The translations under genes were made by a program, and so were the position numbers. Shown one piece after another: positions 35,697-46,949 of a stretch of 64,000 nucleotides of DNA. The stretch spans positions 12,122,803 to 12,186,802 of the forward strand of contig OZ022515.1 in NCBI GenBank assembly GCA_963989385.1, written 5' to 3'. The first letter of the stretch is position 1. Each line of letters starts with the position of its first letter. The notes beneath the pieces were generated by a model that worked only from the letters and a program-made list of their open reading frames with translations, did no database searches and was not told the DNA's origin. Source of the stretch: Ctena decussata. Taxonomy: Eukaryota; Mollusca; Bivalvia; Lucinida; Lucinidae.

Positions 35697-35912
35697 GACT
35701 GCATGGCAAAGGGATATCTAAATACTGGCCCTGTGACTAGAATAATTGGGCGGCGAACCGCTACTCTTTCGAACTCATCACATGACATAGTCAACCAACC
35801 AAATGCTAGTCCTCATCTGGATAAAAGGGGGATAACTCCATGTTCAAAATGTTGTACGGGAAACCTGTGCAACAGAGATACTTGCCAGAACGTTTTGTCA
35901 CATACAACACAC
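35697..35912 (+). CDS. Exon 9: last third of LU domain 2
   Basis: The acceptor is gtatattatag and the donor is gtaagt; phase 0-0, 216 nt. The peptide begins DCMAKGYLNTGPV and ends ITPCSKCCTGNLCNRDTCQN plus a short His/Thr tail. PC-xx-CC-xxx-LCN-xxx-C repeats the 12-cysteine pattern of LU1. The loop before it is longer than in LU1 and Asn/Ser-rich. It follows the largest intron (about 11 kb). The phase 0 exit differs from exon 6 (phase 1), as expected because it joins the stalk exon rather than another LU block. Confidence 0.9.
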
Positions 35913-35949
35913 GTAAGTAAGCAGCTTTCTAAACTTTCCATCAGGCACA

Positions 35950-36050
35950 CAACGTTGAATAAACATTGAACCAACGTTGATTCAACGTCATGACGTTGGA
36001 TCAACGTTAATTCAAATTTAATTCAACCTTTGGCGCCCAGTGGACTCCTT
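35950..36050. repeat. AACGTTGA palindromic cluster
   Basis: Repeated gttgaatcaacgtt-like palindromes (accaacgttgattcaacgtc, ggatcaacgttaattc) in intron 9, just after exon 9; perhaps the remnant of a small MITE. Confidence 0.5.
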
Positions 36051-36349
36051 TTAGCTGCACTTGTGTCTGTTCCAAAGGAGCGTAACTCATAGAATTCTCT
36101 AAATACAACTCTTGCTTTTTAATTTAGCTTATAAGTTATCCGCCCTTGCCTAAAATACGTTTACGGTTTATAACTCCTGAATTATATGGAATCTATTAAA
36201 GAAAGTCCACAGATGGGCTTATCTTATTGAGACATTTTGTCATAAACAAGGAAAATATTTTTTGCTATTGTAGTGTTTTAGTTATTTACCGTAGCCAAAG
36301 TCAATGTCCGGGTCATATGAGTATGATGCTACTAGATCTATTTTGCCAT

Positions 36350-37226
36350 ATGCCACAGGCTCTTGTTTCATGCAATGTGAGCCACTCATACCCTATGCAA
36401 TATCACTATAGTGATAAATATATATAGCGATAGTGTATAGAGTATGAGTGGCTCACAGTGCATCACTCTATAGTGGTAGTGTATAGGTTATAAGTGGCTC
36501 ACATTGCATCACTCTATAGTGATAGTGTATAGGGTATGAGTAGCTGACATTGCATCACTCTATAGTGATAGTGTATAGGGTATGAGTGGCTCACATTGCA
36601 TCACTCTATAGTGATAGTGTATAGGGTATGAGTGGCTCACAGTGCATCACTCTATAGTGATAGTGTATAGGGTATGAGTGGCTCACATTGCATCACTCTA
36701 TAGTGGTAGTGTATAGAGTATAAGTGGCTCACATTGCATCACTCTATAGTGATAGTGTATAGAGTATGAGTGGCTCACATTGCATCACTCTATAGTGATA
36801 GTGTATAGGGTATGAGTGGCTCACAGTGCATCACTCTATAGTGGTAGTGTATAGGGTATGAGTGGCTCACATTGCATCACTCTATAGTGGTAGTGTATAG
36901 GGTATGAGTGGCTCACATTGCATCACTCTATAGTGATAGTGTATAGGGTATGGGTGGCTCACATTGCATCACTCTATAGTGGTAGTGTATAGGGTATGAG
37001 TGGCTCACATTGCATCACTCTATAGTGGTAGTGTTTAGGGTATGAGTGGCTCACATTGCATCACTCTATTGTGATAGTGTATAGGGTATGAGTGGCTCAC
37101 ATTGCATCACTCTATAGTGATAGTGTATAGGGTATGAGTGGCTCACATTGCATCACTCTATAGTGGTAGTGTATAGGGTATGAGTGGCTCACATTGCATG
37201 AAACGAGTGCCTGTGCCGTAGGCCCC
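36350..37226. repeat. 46-bp minisatellite (about 17 copies) with inverted ends
   Basis: 36432-37199 is a head-to-tail array of a 46-bp unit (gtgtatagggtatgagtggc, tcacattgcatcactctata) with few substitutions. The left flank (cacaggctcttgtttcatgc, aatgtgagccactcatac) is the inverse of the array end plus right flank (gcatgaaacgagtgcctgtg). The whole is therefore a TIR-bounded unit whose tandem core derives from its own terminus. Intron 9. Confidence 0.88.
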
Positions 37227-37448
37227 TATGCTTATTTATATTATTTATACAAAGTTTTGAAATCATGTTTACGGCCATGTCACAGGTGTTTAAGGATTTT
37301 GAAAATCCTCTGTGTGCAAAATGTAAGCCAATATCAGTAAAACGCTCAGTGCCGAACGTTTCGCCACAATGTCCATCCTCAAAGCCCTGAGGCAACTTTG
37401 GACGACCCACACTTCTCTCTTGATCAAAATATATTGACTGTTCTCTAG

Positions 37449-37842
37449 CACGCCATTTTCACAAAAGCGCCAACGTCAAGTTCGCCATCAACGGCAAATC
37501 ATCTGACGTCGCCGTCCACATCTGCACACCATGTCGCTAAAACAACACACTCATTGCCATCAACAAGCGCTACACATCACGTGGTCACGCATAAACAGTC
37601 TGCGACGCCGACGGCCTCCACACATTACATGACGTCACATGCGCATGGGATGACGACAGCAGCTTCTACACATCACATGAACACACAGTCCCATCATCAC
37701 AAAACAACAAAACATCATCACGCTACTAGCCATCACAAGAGGACAACAAAACATCATCACGCGACTGGTCATCACGTGATGACAACAGCAAGGAATCACG
37801 TGACCACGCACACGACTGGGCAAGGCCATATTGTCAGCACTT
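37449..37842 (+). CDS. Exon 10: Ser/Thr/His-rich stalk
   Basis: The acceptor is tgttctctag and the donor is gtaagt; phase 0 in, 1 out, 394 nt. The 131 residues are almost wholly Thr, Ser, Ala and His (about 29 His), with Pro in the first half. The second half has the repeated block TTKHHHAT(S/G)HH and ends HIVSTC. No hydrophobic segment is present. This composition suggests an extended, mucin-like O-glycosylated spacer between the LU pair and the fourth TSP1. The His clusters could bind divalent metal, which is inference. The last T completes a Cys codon (T|GC) with exon 11, so the stalk runs directly into CPHWGSW. Confidence 0.85.
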
Positions 37843-38130
37843 GTAAGTAAGTTTATTTTTGTCTGTATCTTAAGGCTGTCTTCTCACTATTTTTTCAAAG
37901 GGAAGCAAATTTTGTGACTTCCTGGTTGCCTTTCTAGGCGATATAACCCCTCCTCCCACACACACATAGAAAAGGGGTCTGCTTTTAAAGGAAAAAACCC
38001 CGATCCAGGTGCAAATAACTTTCCATTAGGAGAGGACCGCCACCCATTTGGAAGGGAGGGAAAAAAATGGCAGAGTTGCTTCCTATGATAGTGCATCCAT
38101 TCATTGTCACGCGAAACTCTCGTAACAACT

Positions 38131-38365
38131 GAGCCGCGACACGAGAAAACCGACAAAGTGGTTGTGCGCCCAGAGGAGACTCAGATCAGCCTGGGCATTT
38201 GTCCAGTCTGATCAGACTCTTCGCTAAGTGATTAAAGGGTAGCTAAGGGTCTCAGCTACCTCCATGCGGACAGCAAAGACTCTGATCAGACTAGGCGGAT
38301 GCCCAGGCTGATCTGAGTTTGCGCTGGGCGCACTACCACTTTGTTGGTTTTGTCATGTCGCGGCT
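38131..38365. mobile_element. GAGCCGCGACACG palindromic MITE
   Basis: Complete copy from gagccgcgacacgagaaaac to tcatgtcgcggctc, in intron 10. Confidence 0.88.
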
Positions 38366-38579
38366 CAAATTATATTTTTTTTTTATCAAAATCCTTATAG
38401 TATTTCATTTTTTTTTTAAATTTTATTTTCCCTTCTAGATCTATTATGTCTATTTTCTTCGTCAAAAAGGGAAATATTAGCATTCAAAAAGGTTTTTAAA
38501 GCCTATCTTGAATTTGAGAAAGTTGGAGACATTGTATCTTTTCGTCCTATTGGATCAAGATGATCTCTTGTCCCATCAG

Positions 38580-38946
38580 TATAATACTATATTTATCCCA
38601 ATAAACGCCCATGCTCCAATAAACGTCCCCTGCATTTTTCGAAAGTAATTTTATATTAACTTACATGAATTCCTGTTTGCTTCTCTGGATAAGGTAATTC
38701 TTTGTATTGGGGTCTTGCCCTAGAGGAGCAAATTCTTTCCTTTTAGAATAGACCCCTACTAAGAAGGGAGGCAAAAAAAAGTAGAGTTGCTTCCTCTGAA
38801 AGCATACCCATCACCTTCATCACCTTTATATTGCTTATTAGAGGTACATTGGAAATGGCTGATTTACTTTAATTTATGGTCTTGATACCCCTCTTTCTGC
38901 AAAATGCAACTCCCCGGGGCGTTTAATATGATTAATATGGTATATT
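38580..38946. mobile_element. MITE with AAACGCCC ends
   Basis: Left tcccaataaacgcccatgct, right ggggcgtttaatatgattaa. The interior (gagcaaattctttccttt, agagttgcttcctctgaaag) is shared, inverted, with 60808-61148 and in part with 61280-61510. Confidence 0.65.
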
Positions 38947-39132
38947 GATGCCTTTGGGTTACATAAAAACACAACGTTCTTTCCGGGATTCCTTAGTACC
39001 GTATTTATTTGTTACTTTATCCAATACAATTCCAAAATCTAGATCCGTCTTAGAAGTCGGATCTAGATTTGCTGTGTTATTTTGGAGGGGGGAATCTCAT
39101 CATGTTGCCGAATTACACAAGAAAGTTCCATA

Positions 39133-39351
39133 TACAGTCAACTCTCGATATCTCGAACACTGGTATCATGGATAACACTCTTATATTACAGAATTCATTT
39201 TGGATATATTTCCAGTTTTATTTACATTTCAGCTCCTGTTATCTCAAACTACTGATATCTCAAAGTAAATTTTCTGGTCCCAGAAAATTTACTTTGAAAT
39301 ATCAATTGTTTGGGATGAACTTTGACTTTGAGATATCGAGAGTTGACTGTA
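39133..39351. mobile_element. TACAGTCAACTCTCGATATC MITE
   Basis: Clean terminal inverted repeats tacagtcaactctcgatatc / gatatcgagagttgactgta flanked by TA, and an internal mirrored ccagaaaatttactttga. Consistent with a TA-targeting pogo/Tc1-type family. Confidence 0.85.
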
Positions 39352-39425
39352 TTAGGGGTCATTTTAGATTGGAAAGAGCCACATCTGATAGCCGAATGAT
39401 TGCTGTATCCACTGCTGTGTTTCAG

Positions 39426-39584
39426 GCCCTCACTGGGGTTCTTGGACCCAGTGGTCGGACTGTAACGAAGACCGGGTACGGCTGACTGGATATGCTACGA
39501 GGAGGAGAATCTGTAATGGGGGCAACTATGAACTGGACAAACATTACTGTGGAAGATACACTATCACTACTGAGCATTGTATAC
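39426..39584 (+). CDS. Exon 11: divergent thrombospondin type-1 repeat (TSP1-4)
   Basis: The acceptor is gtgtttcag and the donor is gtatgt; phase 1-1, 159 nt. Read in the frame fixed by exon 10, the peptide is CPHWGSWTQWSDCNEDRVRL, later TRRRIC, HYCG and TEHC. The WxxWxxW-like ladder (WGSWTQW) and the Arg-rich strand before a cysteine identify a TSP1 repeat. The CxxTCG motif is replaced by CNEDR, so the usual O-fucose site is missing. A MITE ends 75 bp upstream in intron 10. Confidence 0.86.
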
Positions 39585-39610
39585 GTATGTATTAAGCCGT
39601 CCATAGGGTA

Positions 39611-39802
39611 GAGTTGGGTAACTTCGGACATGGGAGTAAATTCGGACACACCATTGCAAACAGTGAAAATCCAGATGAGACCGTCTTATCAGGATTTTCA
39701 CTGTTTGGCCAGTTATTTTTGTTTGAGTTCCAAACAACTTTCACTTAAAGGTAACAATGTCACTGTCCGAATTTACCCAGCTGTCCGAAGTTACCCGACT
39801 CT
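39611..39802. mobile_element. GAGTTGGGTAACTTCGGAC MITE
   Basis: Ends gagttgggtaacttcggaca / tgtccgaagttacccgactc. The core hairpin is reduced compared with 9106-9320 and 25722-25925. It begins 26 bp after the exon 11 donor. Confidence 0.8.
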
Positions 39803-39837
39803 AATGTTTGTCGTGCTCCTACTCCGATTTTTTGAAG

Positions 39838-40632
39838 TGGGTTACCTTTCGGCACGGGATAATCGACCAACAACTTACCCTGGGTTTATCGGTTGGTAGA
39901 CCATTTCCTGTTGAAAGGTACCCAATGTATTAAGTTGGAAGGTAAATTATCCCATGCCGAAAAGTACCCAGTGTAAGTTGACAGGTATGCTGGTAGGTGG
40001 ATTATCCCGTGTCGAAAAGTACCCAGTGTAAGTTGGCAGGTATGCGGTAGGTAAATTATCCCGTGTCGAAAAGTACCCAGTGTAAGATGGCAGGTGTGCC
40101 CATAGGTAGATTATCCCGTTTCGAAAGGTACCCAGTGTCAGTTGGTAGGAAGATTATCCCGTGACGAAAAGTACCCAATGTAAGTTGGCTGGTATGTGGG
40201 TAGGTAGACTATCCCGTGTCGAAAGGTACCCAGTGTAAGTTGGCTAGTATGCGGGTAGGTAGATTATCCCGTGTCGAAAGGTACCTAGAGTAAGTTGGCA
40301 GGTCTATCGGTAGGTAAATTATTCCGTGTCGAAAAAGGACCAAGGTTAAGTCGGTAGGTAAATTATCCCGTGCCGAAAGGTACCCAATGTAAGTTTGCTG
40401 ATATGTGGGTCGGTAGATTATCCTTTGTCGGAAGCTTCCCAGAGTAAGTTGGCAGGTTTGTTGGTAGGTAAATTATCCTGTGTCGAAAAGGACCCAAGGG
40501 TAAGTTGGTAGGTAGATTATCCCGTGCCGAAAGGGTAAGTCTCCAGATTTGTTGGTAGGTAAATAATACCGTGTCGAAAGGGACCCAGTGTAAGTTGGCA
40601 GGGTAGATTATCTCGTGCCGAAAGGTACGACA
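39838..40632. repeat. Degenerate ~56-bp minisatellite with inverted ends
   Basis: About 13 copies of ttatcccgtgtcgaaaagta, cccagtgtaagttggcaggt. The left end (ggttacctttcggcacggga) is the inverse of the unit found at the right end (tctcgtgccgaaaggta). Same design as the array in intron 9. Confidence 0.82.
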
Positions 40633-40919
40633 GAAATGTATGAAGCAAGCGCCCAACGCATGTACATGCTTAAAGTTCAGTTTATTGTGAAAATGCCTCT
40701 ATGGGATCTGAAATTTGGACCTCTTTAAAACAGTTTTTTTCTTCATAAAAGTGGCCTTTTCAGACAGAGGTGACAGTAATAACTAAGCGGCATTTTCAAA
40801 ACCCATTTGGAAACAGCGCAAAACCGGATCAGACATATTGAAACAGTATGCGCCTTTTCGGTGGCCAAAGTTGTAGTGCGTTGAAGTACTAAATGTCAAT
40901 ATTTATTGTTAATACTACC

Positions 40920-41280
40920 TTTTTGGAAACGCAGAACTCCATTTTCTTTCATCAATATATAGCATAAATCATGAACTAAAGCAGCCGAAATGTATTTTTT
41001 CAACAAAAGGTCATTAAAAACTAATTGTCATGGTTTAAAGAACCCATCCAACTTGTTTATACAACACACACTGACAGGTGTGTAATCTACCTATGTACAT
41101 GTAGGTAGATAACATGTACAACTGTCAATGTGTTGTATAAACAAGTGGGGCGGGTTTCTAATTTTTATGGAGGATGTTACACGAGTCGTCATCTCATATG
41201 AAATTTATGAAACGAGCCTTTGGCTCGGGAACATAAATTTCATATGAAAGGACCACGAGTGTAAGATTCTGTTTATCAAA
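40920..41280. repeat. Palindromic element and adjacent hairpin
   Basis: 40960-41160 mirrors itself around gtgtaatctacctatgtaca / tgtaggtagataacatgt and is related to 34690-34900. Next to it is a hairpin, tcatatgaaatttatgaaac / cataaatttcatatgaaa, with loop gagcctttggctc. Confidence 0.65.
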
Positions 41281-41859
41281 TGACCCTTTTGAACATTATT
41301 TCAATAAGGAAACGCATTGTTGACATGGACGTTGCCAATGGTGTTACGTGTACATGCCATAGTCTTATTACACATGTGGTCATACAATTATGACAGGACG
41401 TTATCCACTGAATAACAGCGACGTCATATGTGACAGTGCCTGCGATTTTGAACCTTGTGGAGGTGCGACTTTGACGTAACGAAACGTGAAATGAAAGTGA
41501 CGTCATAAAATTTGCTCGTAAAGTTGATTGCATTTCCGCGCACTGACTAATAACTTTCAAAGCGTCACCTGAAAAGAGTGATTCAACATTTCTATCGGCG
41601 TGTTTAATTTTCTTCATCTACACTCTTTTAAGAATGATCGCATTATAGATCTTCGAAAAGAGATGTCACGAACCAGAGTTATAAAGGTTTATCCAGCTAG
41701 TATCTAAATTGTATCCAATCAGTGAAACGAAAACAAAAATCGGGTGGGTGTGAATTTCGTTTGCTTTTGCAGTAAACCTTAGCGCTTTTTGTCTGTGCTT
41801 CTGAAAATCTATTCTGGAAGCACAGATAAATATGACAAGTAGCCCAAAGGGCAACAATT

Positions 41860-42945
41860 GCTCTCCTGAGAGACATTGTGAACCTATAAGGATATTTAAG
41901 ATGCTCAAGGGCAGCTAACTCCACAGTCAGTGGTCCAATCAGGCTGAAAATTAAACTCATCCAAAACATTATGTATGCCCTCATTTAATATATGCAAGTT
42001 TAAAAAGTATCCGATCAAGAGCACAATAGACAGAGCTGTCAAGGGCAGCTAACTTCGTAGTGGTTGGCCTGATCTGGCCAAAATTTAAACTTGTTTAAGA
42101 TATTATGCATTTCCTCATTACCTGCAAGTTTGAAAAGGATCGGATCAGTAGAAACCAAGAAAAAGTGGCGACATTGATTTTTTGGATGCTCAGGGCAGGT
42201 ACTCCATAGTCAGTTGTGGGATCTAGCCGAAATGCTAACTAATCCAAGCTTTTATGCATATCCTCATTACCTGCAAGTATGAAGAGGATCCGATGAAAAA
42301 TGAAAATGTGATGACGTTGTTTTCTCCATTATAAGACTATGGGATTGTTTTCAAACGCTCAAGGGCAGCTAACTCCGTAGTCTGTGCTCGAATCCGGCCA
42401 AATTTCGAACTCATCCCAGCTCTTATGTATGTCATCATTACCTGCAAGTATGATAAGGTCTAAGCAAAAACAGTTGAGAAAACGTGATGACGCCATTTTC
42501 CCCATTATAACCCTATGGGATTTTTTTTCAAACGCTCAAGGGCTGCTAACTCCGTAGTCTGTGCTCGAATCTGGCCAAATTTCGAACTCATCCAAGCTCT
42601 TGTGTATGTCATCATTACCTGCAAGTATGATAAGGATCTAATCAAAAACAGTCGAGAAAACGTGATGACGCCATTTTCCCCATTATAACGCTATGGGGGC
42701 TATATGTTGCCATGGAAACCAGAGTTCTGAGCTGATCGGCACCAAAACCTAATGCAGCCTTTCCCCCACCCAAATGATGCTTCAGATAAAATTTGATTGC
42801 GATCGGCCCACTGGTCTCTGAGATATTTATGTTTGAAAGTGTTGACGCACCCACCCTCGCACCCACCCACCCACGCACGGACGGACGACGGCTCGACTCC
42901 CATCCTATAAGCTCACCTCTGGGCCTTCGGCTCAGGTGAGCTAAA
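41860..42945. mobile_element. AGCTCACCT-ended element with ~175-bp units
   Basis: About five degenerate units with ctcaagggcagctaactccg and atcattacctgcaagtatga, then cacccacccacccacgcacg, and the terminal hairpin agctcacctctgggccttcg / ggctcaggtgagct. The terminal motif is shared with 17284-18872. Intron 11. Confidence 0.7.
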
Positions 42946-43061
42946 AATGTTGAAAACAAAATGTCCGATTTTCACACCATAAGGCTCAAAATGCCAGACA
43001 CTGATTAATCATTTTAATGTATATAGTGTCTTTGTGTTTTCATAAGCGGCGAGTATCACAG

Positions 43062-43174
43062 ATATAGTGGTGACATCGGGTTCTTGGACAACTGGCGATG
43101 CTGTTATTATTGAATGTCAAGTGCAAGGTAACCCTAAACCTACAGTCAGCTGGAAATGCTCAAATAACTGTGGC
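43062..43174 (+). CDS. Exon 12: N-terminal half of an Ig-like domain
   Basis: The acceptor is gagtatcacag and the donor is gtaagt; phase 1 in, 0 out, 113 nt. The peptide IVVTSGSWTTGDAVIIEC continues QVQGNPKPTVSWKCSNNCG. The first Ig cysteine (IIEC), the G-NPKPTV-SW motif and the core Trp are those of an I-set domain. Two extra cysteines follow the Trp (KCSNNC). The second half of the domain is 9.4 kb downstream in exon 13, with matching phase 0. Confidence 0.9.
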
Positions 43175-43197
43175 GTAAGTACCTAGTTTTTATACTT

Positions 43198-43431
43198 GAG
43201 CCGCGACACGGGAAAACCAACAAAGTGGCATGTGCGCCCAGCGAAGATTCAGATCAGCCTGGACATCCGCCCAGTCTGATCAGAGTCTTTGCTGTTCGCA
43301 TGGAGCTAGCTTAGACCCTTAGCTACCCTTTCAGCGCAAGCGAAGAGTCTGATTAGACTGGGTGGATGCCCAGGCTGGTCTGAGTCTTGCTGGGCTTATG
43401 CCATTTTGTTGGTTTTCTCGAGACACGACTC
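43198..43431. mobile_element. GAGCCGCGACACG palindromic MITE
   Basis: Starts 23 bp after the exon 12 donor; the right end is mutated to gagacacgactc. Confidence 0.85.
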
Positions 43432-43552
43432 ATATACTGAAACGAATGTATTGGTCACGTGACCTAGAGTGAATTGCTATCAGACAAATGTTCGGCACCC
43501 AAATTTCGCATGAATCCTGCTCAAATTTTCCAAAAAAAAAAAGGAGGGGGGG

Positions 43553-46369
43553 GGGGGGGTATCAATAAGGTGGGTTTTCTGCATCCTACCATAGTTTTCT
43601 TTTTTCCACTGATGGTATACTCCAATGTGTCTAGTTTATTGAACTATATGTGACTTTCGTCGGAAAGCCCTACTTACTGAGCTATGGGTCCACAGAAGTG
43701 GCTGGGGTAATTCAACATGGTTTTAGCCTGTCTTGTAAAAACATTCTCATTTGGTAGAAGAGTATAACAGACAGACAAGATTTGATAAAATGACTAGCAG
43801 AACATCTGAAATATATTTCCATATCATTTTAGTTGGTCAACATATGTTGTCAACATATGTTGTCAAAAAAGACTTCCTTTGACATTCAGCATTCTTTTGA
43901 TATTTTTGTCCTCAATTTTCAATATTTCTTGGCATCATTGTTACATAAACTGAACAGTAATCATCAAACTCATGTCAAGGAAGCACCGTGATCAGGAAAA
44001 TCGGATGATGTGACCAGAATTTCTCAATGGCCTAAATTTCATGGTTGACTGAATGCACAAACTTGCTTGGAAGATGGTTTTCATTCAATTTTATGTCCTA
44101 GAATTACGAAACTTTGGTCAAATTACTATCTTAACTGCTATATTATGCCCCACCCCGCCGCTATTAATGGTGAGAGAATACAAATTGGTTTCAGTGCGGA
44201 TCTCGGTGGCGTCTGCATCTGTGTCTGTGTCACATACAAAGTCCTTCTGTGACCTTGAAAATAAGGCCAAAGTAATCGAAATCTGAAATTTAACAGTTTA
44301 AGACCTCCAGTGGCCTTGAAAATGGGGTCAAATTAAACAAAACCGAATCAGCTGTTTGGCTTGTCCAACTGTATATCCAAGCAAGCTTGATCAAATTCCA
44401 GATGCAAGTTTGGTAAAATACCACCCGTTGATTCAAGAAATATAGTGGGTACAAACTATCACGCTGACGACGACACAGACGACGATGGGATCTGCATTAA
44501 AACCAGTACATCTCCCTTCATCATAAAATTGAATGAATACCATCTTCCAAGCAAGTATATGTGTTCAGTCAACCATGAAAACAAGGTCATGGTGATATTC
44601 TGGTAGCATCATGCGATTGTCCTGGTCAAGGTGCTTCCTTGACATGCGTTTGATGAATACTGGTCAGTTTATTTAGCAGTGACGCCAAGAAATATTGAAA
44701 ATAGAGGACAAAAATATAAAAAATGCTGGATGTCAAAGGAAGTCTTTTTTGACATCATATGTTAAAATTAAACCAAATAACATGATATTGAAACACAGTT
44801 TTGGATGTTCTGTTAATCATTTTACTAAAGGGCCTGGTATGATAAGGCCCATATTTTGCCCCCAGAAAAGTTCTGTTTCGATAACTAAAATGCATTCATA
44901 GGAAAGTTCTAACCTAAAATGTAACAGCTAATACAAAATCAACCTGTTCTTGCATAAAATATTTGTGATTTTAATCTTGACCATACCCATACCCCCAGCG
45001 GATTCTGGCGAAATTGACGAATTTGGTAGCCCTTGCGGCTTTCAAAATATATGAGCCCGGCCTCCAGCACATTTTATATTTTATATGCAGACATAATTTT
45101 TATATATTTACATGCCATGAAAATATTAAATGTGCTGGAGACCGGGCTCTATGTTTATTTTTAACTTTTTGTTACCAAACTTGCAGCGTTTGTAACATTT
45201 CCCCTGTTTTCTCAACACAAAAAGGCCCATATCTCCGCTCATAGACAAAATAAACATATGTTGTGGGTATTCATTTTCTTAGTTAGAACATAAGGAATAA
45301 TTTGGTATACATTTCTTTTTGATCTGTTGGAATTTTTTGGTGAGCGTCTCTGGACTTGCAAACTTGAGTGGATGGGGTACCTGGACAGGCCTTGTGCAGT
45401 GCGCAGGTAATTAGCCATGGTGCCCGACATGTATGTTTTTCATCAAAAGTCTATTATAAACGGCTTTCAAATGCTATTGTAAATGACTTGTTTCTTTAAA
45501 GGAAAAACTATTAAACTTAGTTTTACTTGCAATTTTCATTCAGATTATTGAGCCAACATAGGCATGTCAGAAATCATGTTATTCTAAGAAGTAACAAATA
45601 TGAAACATATTATTTCTGTTTGTTCCCATACGCACAAATGATAAGCAATAGAAACCAAGCAATTTTAAGAGAATTTGAATGGGCCAATGGGGGCAAAATA
45701 GCCCTTATCATACCAGGTCCTTTGAAACAATAAGAGCAATTCCACAATACTTGCATGGATATATCATTATGAGAAGCTGAAGATGTGGTCAGATTTCGAT
45801 GACCTTGACCTTGTTTTCAAGGTCACAGAATAATTTAATATGTGACACAGACACAGATGCAGACACCAACGAGATCCCCACTGAAGCCAATTTGTATTCC
45901 CTCACCTTTAGTGACAGGTTGTGGGGCATAATAGTAATTTGACCAAAGTTTCGTAATTCTAGGACATAAAATTGTGAATGAAAACCATCTTCCAAGCAAG
46001 TTTGTGCATTCAGTCAACCATGAAATCTAGGCCATTGAGAAATTCTGGTCACATCATCCGATTTTCCTGGTGACGGTGCTTCCTTGAAATGAGTTTGAGG
46101 ATTACTGTTCAGTTTATGTAACAATGATGCCAAGAAATATTGAAAATTGAGGACAAAAATATCAAAAGAATGCTGAATGTCAAAGGAAGTTGTTTTTGAC
46201 AACATATGTTCAAATTAAACCAAATAAAATGTGAATCCATAGCTCAGTAAGTAGGGCTTTCCGACGAAAGTTGCATATGGTTCAATAAACTTGACACATT
46301 GGAGTATACTATCAGTCAAAAAAAGAAAACTTTGGTAGGATGCAGAAAACCCACCTTATTGATACCCCA
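43553..46369. mobile_element. Foldback element, 2.8 kb, 600-700-bp inverted arms
   Basis: Left ggtatcaataaggtgggttt ... gtcaaattactat and beyond to about 44285 is mirrored by 45785-46369. A third, inverted partial copy of the arm lies at 44510-44775, so the interior was rearranged. Shared landmarks: gtcaaaggaagt..ttttgac, cttccaagcaag. No coding capacity recognised. Confidence 0.78.
44990..45440. repeat. Interior of the foldback element with a mirrored gagcccggcctccagcacat
   Basis: gagcccggcctccagcacat (45052) is repeated inverted as atgtgctggagaccgggctc (45130). No gene seen. Confidence 0.6.
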
Positions 46370-46949
46370 CCTTTATTCATAAATCTCAGGTTTACAACAT
46401 GTTAACAACAAGAGAATCTTTTATAACAATTTACACAAATGCAGATGGTGGTAAACCAGTAATAGAAATACATATGTATAGAAACATCATAGTCGTTAGA
46501 ATCTTGTTGGGAGATCGACCCAGAGATATTCATAATGCACATTATGGACACATGAGTACACACATGCACTCATGCGTATACGTGCAAACATACATAAAAT
46601 GCATAAATGCTTGCGCACACATGTGCACGAGCACTCGGGTGTATGTATGCACACTGCTTAGATGCACGCACACACACACGCTCGCCCGTACGCATGTGCT
46701 TACTATTCTTAATTCAACAAATACAGATACCATTTCTGAACATCGCAATTTACCAAGTATGCAAAGCAATGATTAAGCATTTTTATGAAAACTTTAAGAG
46801 GACAAACTCCTCAGGCTTCAATAAACTTTTCAAACTGTTTTATCACAGAACGAAGCGGCGGACATAAAATATTATACAACAGGTCGTTCTGTCAATATAC
46901 AATAATAATCTTAATAATATGGTGTACCAAGAGGGTCAAAAGCACCGAT

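Noticed and set aside
36432..37199. CRISPR-like array
   Set aside because: Units are contiguous without unique spacers, and the context is a eukaryotic intron.
39069..39485. 138-residue frame overlapping exon 11
   Set aside because: Wrong frame: the phase fixed by exon 10 gives the TSP1 peptide, while this frame crosses a MITE and ends at an unrelated stop.
41276..41617. 113-residue reverse-strand frame
   Set aside because: In intron 11 next to a hairpin repeat; no domain, no splice partners.
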